51,324 nt of DNA from Desulfovibrio litoralis DSM 11393 (GTDB lineage: Bacteria; Desulfobacterota; Desulfovibrionia; Desulfovibrionales; Desulfovibrionaceae), in NCBI RefSeq assembly GCF_900143255.1, contig NZ_FRDI01000005.1, positions 1 to 51,324 on the forward strand, written 5' to 3'. The position numbers and the translations under genes are program-made. Positions 38,201 to 45,689 of this stretch are shown here, in pieces. Position 1 is the stretch's first letter, and each line of letters starts with the position of its first letter. The notes under the pieces were generated by a model, which was not told the DNA's origin, made no database searches, and saw only the letters and a program-made list of their open reading frames with translations.

Positions 38201-38838
38201 TCTATATTTATATCAAAATAATTTTTAAAAGCAGGGTCTTTCCACTCAATATCTTGAGGACTGTTTACTTTTATTCCAAAAAATGAAATTCCTGCCGGAG
38301 TTGTGGTGTCTTGAGTATACATAACAGCACGAGCATCATAAGGAGTTTGTTCAGGTCCAGTTGGTTCAGAACCACTATCGTCATAACTAACATTAGCTAT
38401 TGTGCTTTCACTGACTTCTGTATTTCTTGACCATTGGTCATTACCAAGACCGTTTAAACGATCAACGCCATCTATTAAATTGCCGGCATTGTCAAGATAT
38501 GCGTTAAGACCACTTCCGTCAGCTCCTGTTGCGGGCTGTGCATTTGCAGTAGGACCGGCGGCAGGCAATAAAGTTTCGTCGTTAAATTGAGCTAAAAATT
38601 GTTCTGCCGGCATATCTGTGCCTTCTTCGACAACGAATTTAGGCATAGCGTCTGCTGGTTGAACGTAAAAATTTTCCAATATGATTTGTCCGCCATCAGC
38701 GAAGCTGATAACAAGATTATTATCTTCGTGTGAATAAAGAGCTGTTCCTGTTTCAAAACCGAACGCCAACTCCATATTTGGTATAACGGAAATACTTACG
38801 ATTTGTCCCTTTGGATTGCGTAATTGTGTAGTAGCCAT
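32230..38838 (-). CDS. Giant repeat-rich RTX adhesin, probable type I secretion substrate
   Basis: A 2202-aa surface or secreted protein; I saw no cysteine in it. Residues 1 to about 90 resemble the N-terminal prefix of Bap/Lap-type adhesins (NNLVISFADGGQIILENFYV). Residues about 90-320 are a linker with one cadherin-like stretch. Residues about 325-1800 are a long run of 25-35-residue repeats of the type G-x-N-T-I-x-A-x-x-V-x-I-x-V followed by A-Y-G-L/M, probably a long beta-solenoid. Residues about 1990-2095 carry calcium-binding RTX nonapeptides (GGDGNDTIIGDAGNN, GGDGNDVLYGG). The last 100 residues match the usual type I secretion C-terminus. AGGAGAG precedes the ATG. No ABC exporter, TolC or LapG/LapD-like genes lie nearby. 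Role in attachment or biofilm is inferred. Confidence 0.85.
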   Translation of the reverse strand: MATTQLRNPKGQIVSISVIPNMELAFGFETGTALYSHEDNNLVISFADGGQIILENFYVQPADAMPKFVVEEGTDMPAEQFLAQFNDETLLPAAGPTANAQPATGADGSGLNAYLDNAGNLIDGVDRLNGLGNDQWSRNTEVSESTIANVSYDDSGSEPTGPEQTPYDARAVMYTQDTTTPAGISFFGIKVNSPQDIEWKDPAFKNYFDINIDANGLLTLTLNQAGLDYVAANGTENIYGYITLKNDKGSFNVQVILNQNDDISSKDLNAEDPSKNGGYSLDKGGLKHGEWHQGQEFKNGTLESSDKDDYIRFNNTVSGSTINAGSGKDSVYLGGLDGKNTVIADDGQVTVEKNLTTGTAYAIKTVGEENSVSANKANVDIKAGGDAGYGMYANAGSNTVNTGQGDIALTVSSKDYSVGMEASNGGANTLQANNGNVKIDIDSLNGTGRGINSDTNADSRNTITAKNIDIDVDAEKYAYGVTGQATLKADGDITIDANANQLGAGGVNNTGDSFIDAGGKIVINAKNQDAQTQFMSNNSSTYGVSSVNGTLDIKSGSTIDITASTTGDGSAASGIIQNYGGSTTINAKDDITISATKTSANVNETKAAASGIYTYGNSNKNSISITSETGNITINANDNAKFTTGLGGSGRNSGANGINMVMGNVDVNLNAKETAYINVNQETATPGSYAWGVNNQSIGDFNLNAKQADINIKAELGAKGLFVQKEAATNTVTAETVNMNINVNNGTATAMDSYVSGSSELAGKNIINARKDDGTGKVDIQLNSNNGEVSGMNAARSGQNIIDTDNVILNMTGNTATGLGASGLGASNTIKGNDISINTTGKTGVATGIGASSGGINTITGDTGTTDKLIISTTSGTGGNATGMWASGASTGTNPTASRNTINGIENVTIEASGGKSAYGINATEGGVNEILNANDVKINAKGGTSNAYGVNSTISGQNIIESTGNVDISANHTRTFVNSYGMYAQDADSKNSVNADGNVKINATSTGGNAFGLFSTVGGTNTVTADGNVDIHAKAKETGSGVHVVGKDSKVIIDAGGDVKISGSANSISYARGIAAENKGDISISGKNVTIEATNTGTGYAISVGAIGGTTDINADEKLIINATSTKGTSFGVQAKDSGQNTITATDVEINVKGREESSGLSASYGTNIIDSEKVKINVDQTATGNKVNTSIISGMDISSNYLNPDYKNEIKAKDIEIKVNSHDYNYAAVGMNNTGGKNVITGTGETDKLLLEVTGNSSTGMSPSVGMKASGKAAINTIDGVEDITIDVKDKSKGGAAGLYANTTGTNQILNAEKVNIMVEAQEGHTRGLHSVISGSSNIVAGTDQDTDRLDINVKLQAAGSAYGVEAQGGTNTIRDIETVNIDVERSHTENNFIASGLYAWSKGKNEIINAKNVNIDVDTNGFAYGLYASESDNTISNVENININTTSGKNTATGMHTTAGGKNTITGSAKDTDKIAIITEGNSTGTNVVSGMYATNTGSTLMSSTNTISGIEDVKIKTTNNNTGDTYGIYSSAGGKNTIEDAVLTDVKAYGKGTTRGVHSDNKGKTEIISDNINVLAQNTGAGLAVGVSAKDAQTILTATGGTINVEANANSNANIAYGLATNTDGQNILTAKDVNIDATNTNGGAYGLSGSGTNGINTINATGNVDIDAKGTGVTYGASAYSNGGKNVITADSVNISAESSSNNAYGLHAVYGTNTIQAHENATTGIEVRITVTAGAGKEALAMYAGGTAAINKITGTEHSDYVNIKGNIYAENGGKNIISTGAGDDTVVLDGKVYSSGTGSPTGLTLEMGDGYDILTLKATSFNDFETKFSAWLLQMAANPKFGVESIEVTNWSNWSQADQASLLDFFSSNSQFAGIDVPKTVTDDFVAGTVDHTNPTFIDRQSSFDGIKDGADSVHNFNSDKNDTIRVDGDVSHTDLTFADAGHDSLNISGALHDSSVNTDVSYNGTLNLEAGSLDNSNLDLLGGINNINIHGEIDNFSSVTLGSGNDTLNVQGDFTGTINMGAGDDTVMLHGNADGGTVHGGDGNDTIIGDAGNNTLYGDAGNDILNGGDGNDVLYGGFGADTFVWEGPHLGGTDTIMDFNIAGGDKIELEHLFSDTSDLSQLLHDHRLDLKVNQGNNSALELTIKSSGGETEQTIIIHGSTQDGSSLGVAYADIGSDQTEQLALLQQIIILQNQ
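33430..37860 (-). repeat. Tandem degenerate coding repeats of the adhesin
   Basis: The DNA encodes dozens of diverged units of roughly 75-105 bases, each giving an N-T-I-x-A / V-x-I-x-V / A-Y-G pattern. The units differ at most positions, which suggests old duplications rather than recent slippage. Long open frames on the opposite strand are a by-product of this repetition. Confidence 0.75.
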
Positions 38839-39219
38839 GATTCTCTCCTATCATTCTATAATTGTTGATTTTTTTTAAATCTAATCATAACTGTCCCTAG
38901 TAGTTATGGTTACTATTTATTTAACATATTTTTTAAAGGTGTCAATATTATTAGTGTGTTTTGGGTGAAAGTTTTTTATTTTTTTTAAATAAACGGTCTA
39001 TAGAACATTTTTATAGTTTTTTTTAGCTTAAATATAATTTATACTATGCTTATTTTATAAACGTCTGGAATGCTTATCAATGTTGTCTATAATTTTTATT
39101 TGTTGTTCTTTAATCGGGTTGGGTTTAATTTTACTTTTTTATTAATTTATTGTATTTTATTTCGGTTGCTTGGTTGTGGCGCTTATTTTTTGTAACAATA
39201 AAAAAAGAGAGGGGAGCTT
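38839..39219. other. 381-bp divergent promoter region between adhesin and symporter genes
   Basis: AT-rich, with no gene seen. It must contain the promoters for the leftward adhesin and the rightward symporter. The only structured site I see is the inverted repeat at 38882-38912. Confidence 0.45.
38882..38912 (-). promoter_or_regulatory. Inverted repeat in the adhesin leader
   Basis: TAATCATAACT (38882-38892) and AGTTATGGTTA (38902-38912) pair over 11 positions with one G-T pair around a 9-base centre, about 45-75 bases before the adhesin ATG. It could be an operator for a dimeric regulator or an RNA hairpin. Confidence 0.4.
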
Positions 39220-40641
39220 GTGGAGTTGTTTGTCGAAGTCAGTAATTATGTGAATCAATGGCTAGATGTTATAAATACTTATTTTTACAGCTATATATTA
39301 ATTGCCTTATTGATAGCTGCGGGGCTTTATTTTTCTGTGCTGTGTGGTTTTGTCCAGTTGAGGTATTTGGGAGAAGCAATACGCCTTGTTAAAGAAAAAA
39401 ATACTAACGAACATGCGGTTTCCTCTTTTCAGGCGTTAATGATTTCAACGGCTTCTCGTGTTGGAATAGGTAATATCGCCGGAGTTGCCACAGCGATTGC
39501 TTTGGGCGGGGCGGGTGCTGTTTTCTGGATGTGGCTTATTGCCATAATCGGATCGGCTTCGGCTTTTGTTGAAAGTACTTTGGCACAGGTTTATAAAGTG
39601 CCTGATGGAAATGGTTTTCGTGGTGGTCCTGCTTATTATATTGAAAAAGCTTTAGGAATGCGTTGGCTCGGCGTATTATTTTCTGTTTGTCTTATTGCGT
39701 GTTTTGCTTATGGCTTTAACACCTTACAAGCGAACACCATTGTTTCGGCTTTATCATATTATTTTGGTGAAGATCAAAATACGCATGCCGGACTTGGTGC
39801 TATTTTAGCGGCTCTAACTGCGTATGTTATTTTTGGCGGTCAAAAGAAGATTGCTTTTTTAACTTCCGTAATAGTTCCTTTAATGGCTTTTATTTACTTA
39901 AGCCTTGGTTTGGTTGTTTTTGTAAAAAATATAAGTGAATTTCCAAGCGTCTTGCAGATGATTTTTTCTCAGGCTTTTGATTTTGAAGCTATCTTTGGTG
40001 GATTTAGTGGTTCTGCTATTATGTATGGTATTAAGCGCGGCTTGTTTTCAAACGAAGCAGGAATGGGAAGTGCACCTAATGCGGCGGCGGCGGCTCACGT
40101 TTCTCACCCCGTAAAACAGGGGCTTGTTCAGATGCTTTCTGTTTTTATTGATACAATCATTATTTGTAGCACGTCAGCATTTATTATTTTGTTATCAGGC
40201 GTGGAAACCGCAGGTTTAAAAGCAATGCCTTTAGTGCAGAAAGCTTTATATTCTCAATTTGGCGACATTGGTATTTTGGTTGTTACTATTTCTGTATTCT
40301 TTTTTGCATTCAGCTCAATTATAGGAAACTATTATTATACTGAATCAAATATGTTTTTTATTCAGAAAAAACAAACTTCGCTTGTAATTTTTCGCAGTAC
40401 CGCTGTTTTAACCGTATTCTTAGGGTCTTTGGCGAGTTATGATTTAGCTTGGAATTTAGCAGACGTACTTATGGGGATAATGACAATTATCAATATTATT
40501 ACAATTTTATGTTTAAGCAGTACGGCTTATAAGGTTTTACAAGATTATCAAAAACAGAAAAAAGAAGGAAAGAACCCTGTTTTTCTGGCTAAAAACATTG
40601 GACTTAACAATACTGACCTCTGGCACGGTGAACCGGAATAA
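39220..40641 (+). CDS. Sodium:alanine/glycine symporter (AgcS family)
   Basis: This 473-aa inner-membrane transporter couples Na+ entry to uptake of alanine or glycine. It has about 10-11 hydrophobic helices and the AgcS signature near the N-terminal third: ASRVGIGNIAGVATAIALGG followed by GAVFWMWL. GLFSNEAGMGSAPNAAAAA, the second conserved block with substrate- and ion-binding residues, is also present. The start is a GTG at 39220 with GAGAGGGGAG upstream. It stands alone with its own terminator. The length matches characterised family members. Substrate choice between alanine and glycine cannot be decided from sequence. Confidence 0.93.
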   Translation: MELFVEVSNYVNQWLDVINTYFYSYILIALLIAAGLYFSVLCGFVQLRYLGEAIRLVKEKNTNEHAVSSFQALMISTASRVGIGNIAGVATAIALGGAGAVFWMWLIAIIGSASAFVESTLAQVYKVPDGNGFRGGPAYYIEKALGMRWLGVLFSVCLIACFAYGFNTLQANTIVSALSYYFGEDQNTHAGLGAILAALTAYVIFGGQKKIAFLTSVIVPLMAFIYLSLGLVVFVKNISEFPSVLQMIFSQAFDFEAIFGGFSGSAIMYGIKRGLFSNEAGMGSAPNAAAAAHVSHPVKQGLVQMLSVFIDTIIICSTSAFIILLSGVETAGLKAMPLVQKALYSQFGDIGILVVTISVFFFAFSSIIGNYYYTESNMFFIQKKQTSLVIFRSTAVLTVFLGSLASYDLAWNLADVLMGIMTIINIITILCLSSTAYKVLQDYQKQKKEGKNPVFLAKNIGLNNTDLWHGEPE

Positions 40642-40680
40642 TAGTCAGGAAAGCTTATAGCAAATGAGCTTATAACAAAA

Positions 40681-40717
40681 ACGGGTAAAATTTTAAAAAG
40701 GTTTTACCCGTTTTTTT
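40681..40717 (+). terminator. Terminator of the symporter gene
   Basis: A 10-bp perfect stem ACGGGTAAAA / TTTTACCCGT is followed by a run of seven T, 40 bases after the stop codon. Confidence 0.9.
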
Positions 40718-41027
40718 ATTATAGCTAAGTTCTTAACTCATTTTGTAAAAAAAAAATTATCTTTATGGAAAAGACTCGAGTATAAATTTATTGTCAACAA
40801 TGGATTATAGATAACAATAGGGTGATTGGGTGGTTACGAAAACAGCAATAGTTTAAAGTAGTTTGTCTTATTATTACTGTCGATATAAACAATTATCAAA
40901 AATATGACCGAAAAAATATTATTATTTAAAAACAATGTGTTATGTATAAGTTTAGACAAAATATAAAAAAAAGTGATTTTTTTGCTTGCATATTATTTTA
41001 ATTTTGATTAAAAACAAATTTCTTGAT
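40718..41027. other. 310-bp AT-rich region before tRNA-Pro
   Basis: No gene seen. It should contain the tRNA promoter, but I could not place -35 and -10 boxes with confidence. Confidence 0.3.
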
Positions 41028-41104
41028 CGGGGTGTAGCGCAGCTTGGTAGCGCACCTGCCTTGGGAGCAGGGGGTCGCATGTTCGAATCATGTCGCCCCG
41101 ACCA
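41028..41104 (+). tRNA. tRNA-Pro (anticodon UGG)
   Basis: A 77-nt cloverleaf can be drawn: acceptor CGGGGTG with CGCCCCG, D arm with AGCTTGGTAGCGC, anticodon stem CCTGC/GCAGG with loop CTTGGGA (anticodon TGG), TTCGAAT T-loop, discriminator A and an encoded CCA at 41102-41104. The leading C-G pair is usual for bacterial tRNA-Pro. It borders the phage-type gene block. Confidence 0.96.
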
Positions 41105-41119
41105 TTTCAAGAAAAAAGT

Positions 41120-41154
41120 AAACAGCCAGACTTAATAGTTTGGCTGTTTTTTTT
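41120..41154 (+). terminator. Terminator of the tRNA-Pro gene
   Basis: AAACAGCCA / TGGCTGTTT stem with a 12-nt loop followed by a T run, 15 bases after the tRNA. Confidence 0.9.
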
Positions 41155-41181
41155 GTTTTAAAGAGTGTTTTATAATAATAT

Positions 41182-41215
41182 AAAAGCCCTTTCTTATTTG
41201 CAAGAGAGGGCTTTT
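41182..41215 (-). terminator. Bidirectional terminator ending the phage operon
   Basis: A 14-bp stem with one G-T pair (AAAAGCCCT... / ...AGGGCTTTT) and a 6-nt loop, with A/T runs on both sides. It lies 35 bases beyond the stop codon of the last leftward phage gene. Confidence 0.8.
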
Positions 41216-41249
41216 GTTTTTTTATTTTAAAATGATCACAACATTATCT

Positions 41250-41627
41250 TTATAAATTACTTAACTTAGCTTTTAAAGTTTTACAAATAAGAGTTAATTT
41301 ATCCAAAGCGGTTTCCAAGGCTTCGGCATCTAAAATTCCGTTATTCTTTAAATCCATTTCTTGTTCTATAATCGGATCAAGTTCAATTTTAAGCGTTGTG
41401 TTTAAGCTTGGTGCAAGAGCAGTTGTAAGTTCTCCGCCATTTAAACCTTTTTCGGGATAAACGCTGTAATCAAGTCCAAAACTTAGCAGTGTGTTTTTAC
41501 CTTGAGCGTCAATTTTTGAAACTTTAAGGTCGGTTGTGTTGATATAACTGAAAGGTATGGGAAATTTTTTTTGCGTTCCGTTACCTGTATATTCGCTTAA
41601 TATTTGTTCATTAGCATTTATAGTCAT
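41250..41627 (-). CDS. Short T7-type tail-fibre N-terminal adaptor protein
   Basis: This 125-aa protein matches the virion-attachment domain at the start of T7-like tail fibres: YTGNGTQKKFPIPFSYI, a turn region with GLDYSVYPEKGLNGGELTT, and ALETALDKLTLI near residue 110. In typical phages this domain is followed by several hundred residues of shaft and receptor-binding tip. Here the gene stops right after the domain (KAKLSNL), followed by a terminator. So it is either truncated or serves as an adaptor for a separate fibre protein encoded elsewhere. An AAAGGTAAAG ribosome site precedes the ATG. No stretch of fibre-like coding remains between its stop and the tRNA. Confidence 0.7.
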   Translation of the reverse strand: MTINANEQILSEYTGNGTQKKFPIPFSYINTTDLKVSKIDAQGKNTLLSFGLDYSVYPEKGLNGGELTTALAPSLNTTLKIELDPIIEQEMDLKNNGILDAEALETALDKLTLICKTLKAKLSNL

Positions 41628-41692
41628 AATACTTTACCTTTTTATAATGTGGCTTTGTTCTCGTTATCTTTTTATTTAAGCTTGTAATCAAT

Positions 41693-42232
41693 TTAAAGCA
41701 GGCTGTTTATTCCACCGATTGATTTTGAAAACGAATTGGCACTTGTTGCCAAGGTATTTATAAAGCTTAGGTTTTGTTCTGTGCTTGTTGGAGCTGTTAT
41801 ATCAAAGCGTTGTTTGAAATAGTTACTTTGTTCCCTAACTTTATTGGCTTGATATTGATATTCTTTTTGTTTTTTTTGATTTTCATAATCCAAATCTGCT
41901 AGAGTTCTGGTTAATTCATTTTCGTTATCAGCCAAAAGATCTTTGGCTGAACCCGTATTCATCACAACACCGGAAGCAGAGAGCAGGGAACGAGCCGCAC
42001 CTTCTTGACGACTGGCGTTTCGTTTTAGATTTTCTTTTTGTTTTGAGGCTTCATATTCCGTTTCGGTGGCTTTATCTGTTATTTGTTTAAGTTGATCTCT
42101 TTCTTGAGAAAGTTCACGTTCAAGCTCTAGCGATCTTAGCTCTTTTGTACGCCTGTCTTGAATTTGATGTTGTTTAATATTTCCATAGCCTTGTAAAATT
42201 CCAAAAGGAATATTCATTAGTTCTGTACACAT
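41693..42232 (-). CDS. Internal virion protein, T7 gp14-like
   Basis: This 179-aa protein is mostly a long charged coiled coil (residues about 20-80, with ELERELSQERDQLKQITDK). Then comes NASRQEGAARSLLSASGVVMNTGSA, a pattern typical of gp14-like core proteins, and a second helical stretch. In T7 gp14 is ejected into the outer membrane at infection. The start at 42232 has AAGGAG eleven bases upstream, inside the end of the preceding gene; the two overlap by 16 bases. The family call rests on the local pattern, size and position between the gp13-like gene and the fibre gene. Confidence 0.5.
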   Translation of the reverse strand: MCTELMNIPFGILQGYGNIKQHQIQDRRTKELRSLELERELSQERDQLKQITDKATETEYEASKQKENLKRNASRQEGAARSLLSASGVVMNTGSAKDLLADNENELTRTLADLDYENQKKQKEYQYQANKVREQSNYFKQRFDITAPTSTEQNLSFINTLATSANSFSKSIGGINSLL

Positions 42233-42852
42233 TTTTTAAACTCCTTTTTAATGGTTATAAATGGGTAAAAAATATATTTTTTGTTGTTGCGAGCTGAGCG
42301 TTCCGTAAACGCTTTTCCAATAACAAAGCCACATTTTTCCAACCAAAGTAATCTGTTTTTTATAAACAACTTTTGTGTTTCAGAAATATTATCAATATTA
42401 AAGGCAGTAAGGTTAAACAATATTTCAAACTCGTTTAAAAAAAGCTCAATTATTTTGGGTCCAAGATATAAAATATCTTGTTTCTTTCTGCTGAAGTCTT
42501 TTGTTCCAACAAGCCACGGACTTGCTGTTTTATTGTTTTTTAAGTTGATTACCGAAGATATTTGTTCTGTAATCTGTTGATTTGTTTGTTTTACTCCGAA
42601 AAGAGCAAAGATTTTTTTAGGGGAACAATAAGTAAATACTGTTTCGCTCGAATTAAAGACTTGAACTAAAGAATCTTCTGCATTTAAGTTGTTTCCAAAT
42701 TTTTCTTCGATAATATTAAATTCATCTTTGTCTTCGGGGCGTAACCCTTCTTTTAATAGTTCTTTTAAGTCATTTTTATCTGCAAACCTGATCTTTGTAT
42801 CGTTTTTGCTGAGTTTGTTATTTATATCCAAAATCTTATTGAGTATGTTCAT
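42217..42852 (-). CDS. Phage protein resembling T7 gp13 / GNAT-like internal virion family
   Basis: A 211-aa protein with the order expected of the gp13-like family: VFTYCSPKKIFALFGVKQ (strand region), ASPWLVGTKDF, a helix with YLGPKIIELFLNEFEILFNL, then a pair of helices ending LLWLEKCGFVIGKAF. This is the shape of a GNAT-like fold, and the family lies next to tail-tube genes in podoviruses. I chose the ATG at 42852 (MNILNKIL), 22 bases past the tail-tube stop. A TTG at 42891 would add 13 residues and overlap that gene. It is AT-rich and lysine-rich compared with its neighbours. Enzymatic activity is not implied. Confidence 0.5.
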   Translation of the reverse strand: MNILNKILDINNKLSKNDTKIRFADKNDLKELLKEGLRPEDKDEFNIIEEKFGNNLNAEDSLVQVFNSSETVFTYCSPKKIFALFGVKQTNQQITEQISSVINLKNNKTASPWLVGTKDFSRKKQDILYLGPKIIELFLNEFEILFNLTAFNIDNISETQKLFIKNRLLWLEKCGFVIGKAFTERSARNNKKYIFYPFITIKKEFKKCVQN

Positions 42853-42874
42853 ATCTTTTGTGGTTATGGTTAAA

Positions 42875-45010
42875 TTAAGTATCAACACCAAGTTCTATTT
42901 CTAACGACGTTGCCAAAACAGTAAAAGGTAAAGGTTCTTCCTGTCTTAACAACAAACTGCTTGTGTTGTTGACTGAAGATTTTAAATATGCGGAACAATC
43001 GCCGGAAAATAAGGGAAGAGTAACTCCCAAGCGATTTTGTACTTTTCTGAGCTGTATTTCTTTTAAAGTTTCTTCATTGGTTCCAATTAAAAAACCTGCT
43101 GAATCCAAGATTCTTACAAAGGCTTTAACGGCTCGCTTTGGTGTATTTAAACAAATTCCGGAAGAATTTGAGGCTTCTATCGGCATAAGTTGCAAATCGC
43201 TTTTATAACCTAAACCTATATGAATTTTTTGAGCTTTGTGTTTTAAGCTTACTTTACCTTGTGTTACTGTTACATTTGGGTGAACCCAACCGTCGGCCAA
43301 AATTGAGACTTCTAAGCCTTCTAAATGTTCTAATCCGTTTACGCTGTCTGTTGCTTCTCCCAAATAGGTAATTCCGCTATCTACAAAAAAGCCTGTTTGG
43401 CTATGATTAGAATTAAAAGGGGTTTCAAGTTTTTCTATATACCTGCGTTGTATTGTGTTTCCCGTTGTTTTATCTTTAATTTCTCGCATAATTACAACCC
43501 ACAGCTCATCTCCGTTAACTCCCGGAATAGTACAAAGACCTTCAAAGCGTCCTTGGCTTGTGTGTGTGTGCCAACCTGCGATTTGATGTTCGCTGATAAT
43601 AGTCAAACCGACTAGCGAACCATCGTCTAAGATACACCAGACAACGGAATAGGGGTGTTGTTGAAATGCCCAATCCGTGATTACTCGATTGCGAAATAAA
43701 TGTTCTGCCAAAATAGTTATATCGGCTCCGGCATAACCGTCTATTTCCAAGTTATATCTTAACTCACGTACGAGATTGCCACCTCTTTGTACAAAGAGAA
43801 CAGAGTCTCCAACCGTTTGTGGTTGAAGCTCTGATGAACCTCTTGCACTTTGGCGTTCTGCTTCACACGACATCGGAGAAATAGGCGTTCCTCCGCGTCC
43901 GGAAACAGCCCATTCGCTATCAACTGTTCCGACTAACAATCTTTTCCCGGACATAAGCCAGCGAATCGCATTTGCCTTTTCTGATGCTAAGGTAAGGGTA
44001 ATTGCATCATCATCTCGAAGCGGGTTTGAGATATTAAAGTTTTCGGCTGTTCCGGCTTTACTCATCCAAATAGTTTGTGGCTCTTTATTGCTGGCGGCAA
44101 AGCACAAGCGTTGTTGATAAAACTGAACACAAGAGGGATAAGAATCAGGGGCGTTAAATAAAATACTTGACCTAGGTGGTTTACTGTTAAAATTAACACT
44201 TTGCCCTTTATCAGAAAAAGACAATCCAACAATTCCCGACGAGATTAAACCATAAACGCCAGCTCCTCCGCCTTGTTTATAGACATTATAAGTTGTAGCT
44301 TCCGCAACTGTGTTCCACGTTAAGGTCATATAGGCTGTAGCTGTTAAAGGGGAGGCACATAATCCTGAAATTTCAACAGAAGGTAAACTTTCCTCACCAT
44401 ATATATTGACGGCTGTTACAACATAAGCATGCTTTACGCTACCGGAGCCAACTTTAACTATTTTTACGTTTTGCGGAATAGGAATTGTACCGGAAAAAGT
44501 CATGCCTGATAGTTGCCAATCAGTCTCTGAGAGCCTTAAAAGTTTTTGAGGGGCGACTTTAGGGTTAACCAAATACATCGTATTTCCGGATTGACAGCAA
44601 CGTAAATATGGTAAAACACTGTCGGTGAACGGGGTTGTTATTACAATTTCTTGGTTTGTTGTCGGATTTTTTAATAAAGCATCTTTATGCCAAATACGCA
44701 ATTTTCCCGCACTAAATTCTAACAAATAGGCTTGGTCTTCGTTAAAAACGAAAGGAATCAGTCTAACTTTTATGTTATAAATACTTGAAAGTGTATTATT
44801 GTTTGAATTTTTTTCTATAGGGTTATGATCAAGGGCTTCGCCCATAAAACGAAAACCCGAACGTCTAAAAACAGCTCCATGAGGCGTAATCAGCATGTTT
44901 TTCAGGCTTTTACAACCTGAGCTGCGTCTGGCTTGATCGAGTCTGGCACTCATATAAGGAGAAAGTTCTCCGGCATTAAAGCTAGTCTGAGAAACAGTAA
45001 ATTTACTCAT
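42875..45010 (-). CDS. Tail tubular protein B-like (gp12 / FNAGELSP-type)
   Basis: A large tail protein, 711 aa, starting MSKFTVSQTSFNAGELSPYM. The FNAGELSP block (11-18) followed by R-x-D and a CKSLKNMLITPHGAVFRRSG stretch is the hallmark of the podoviral nozzle/tail-tube family. The centre contains beta-propeller-like segments (YPSCVQFYQQRLCFAASNK, WMSKAGTAENF), and the end has EEPLPFTVLATSLEIEL, also typical. It begins at the base directly after the preceding stop codon, with GAGG inside the end of that gene. It forms the distal nozzle of a short tail together with the gp11-like product. Confidence 0.85.
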   Translation of the reverse strand: MSKFTVSQTSFNAGELSPYMSARLDQARRSSGCKSLKNMLITPHGAVFRRSGFRFMGEALDHNPIEKNSNNNTLSSIYNIKVRLIPFVFNEDQAYLLEFSAGKLRIWHKDALLKNPTTNQEIVITTPFTDSVLPYLRCCQSGNTMYLVNPKVAPQKLLRLSETDWQLSGMTFSGTIPIPQNVKIVKVGSGSVKHAYVVTAVNIYGEESLPSVEISGLCASPLTATAYMTLTWNTVAEATTYNVYKQGGGAGVYGLISSGIVGLSFSDKGQSVNFNSKPPRSSILFNAPDSYPSCVQFYQQRLCFAASNKEPQTIWMSKAGTAENFNISNPLRDDDAITLTLASEKANAIRWLMSGKRLLVGTVDSEWAVSGRGGTPISPMSCEAERQSARGSSELQPQTVGDSVLFVQRGGNLVRELRYNLEIDGYAGADITILAEHLFRNRVITDWAFQQHPYSVVWCILDDGSLVGLTIISEHQIAGWHTHTSQGRFEGLCTIPGVNGDELWVVIMREIKDKTTGNTIQRRYIEKLETPFNSNHSQTGFFVDSGITYLGEATDSVNGLEHLEGLEVSILADGWVHPNVTVTQGKVSLKHKAQKIHIGLGYKSDLQLMPIEASNSSGICLNTPKRAVKAFVRILDSAGFLIGTNEETLKEIQLRKVQNRLGVTLPLFSGDCSAYLKSSVNNTSSLLLRQEEPLPFTVLATSLEIELGVDT

Positions 45011-45673
45011 TTAAGACCTCGCATGAATCCATGTATCAAGATGGTCTTGGTTGTTGCCTGCGTTGTCTGAGGCGGTTCCGAAGCTATGTTCAAACCCAAA
45101 TTTGCAACCGTCTTCCATTGCATCGGCAAGCTTGGCTTGTTCAAACGATTCAAAAAAACGCTGTTGCATCATTTGCTCCAAGCGTGAGTTATTGACTAAA
45201 GGAACAGCCAAGGCGGCGGCTAAACGCCTGGCGAGAGCTTCAGTAAACAGGGCTGAAAACAACGTCGTATTATCAATATTAGCTGTAAATACAATTTTTA
45301 AGGGCTGTGTATCACTATATAAATAACGTCCTGAAATTAAATATAGTGGATTTCCAAAGACATATCTAATTTTTAAACAATCAGCAGGGAGCTGATAGGC
45401 ATATTTCAGGCTCTCGGGACGTTCATCAAGAGCATCTTTGTTTTCGGCTATTAGAGCTAAATTTTGAATTTTTGTGGCAAAAGACCAAGGATAGAGTTCA
45501 AGTAACTCGCTTTTTGTTCCGAAATAATGAGTGGAACAAAGTTCGGCTTCTCTCAAATCTTGTTTTAAGTCTGAGATTTCTCCGGCTCCAAGATAGCGTA
45601 GGGCTTTATTGCAAAGTTCAACAACTCCTGCTTCATATCCGAGTGCGGGTAAAGTTTCTTGTGTGGTAGACAT
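45011..45673 (-). CDS. Tail tubular protein A-like (gp11 family)
   Basis: This 220-aa head-tail adaptor is of the gp11 type, linking portal and nozzle. It has LCNKALRYLGAGEI near the start, then a helical region with LELYPWSFATK, LPADCLKIRYVFG and FTEALARRLAAALAVPL, all in the order known for this family. It is followed without a gap by the nozzle gene. An AAGGT ribosome site lies upstream. A strong perfect hairpin at 45690-45725 sits just before the start and may tune expression relative to the capsid genes. Confidence 0.85.
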   Translation of the reverse strand: MSTTQETLPALGYEAGVVELCNKALRYLGAGEISDLKQDLREAELCSTHYFGTKSELLELYPWSFATKIQNLALIAENKDALDERPESLKYAYQLPADCLKIRYVFGNPLYLISGRYLYSDTQPLKIVFTANIDNTTLFSALFTEALARRLAAALAVPLVNNSRLEQMMQQRFFESFEQAKLADAMEDGCKFGFEHSFGTASDNAGNNQDHLDTWIHARS

Positions 45674-45689
45674 AATTAAGATACCTTTT

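Noticed and set aside
41028-41104. tRNA-Pro as a proven prophage attachment site
   Set aside because: No second copy of the tRNA 3' end is visible at the other side of the phage block and no integrase is present, so the position is only suggestive.
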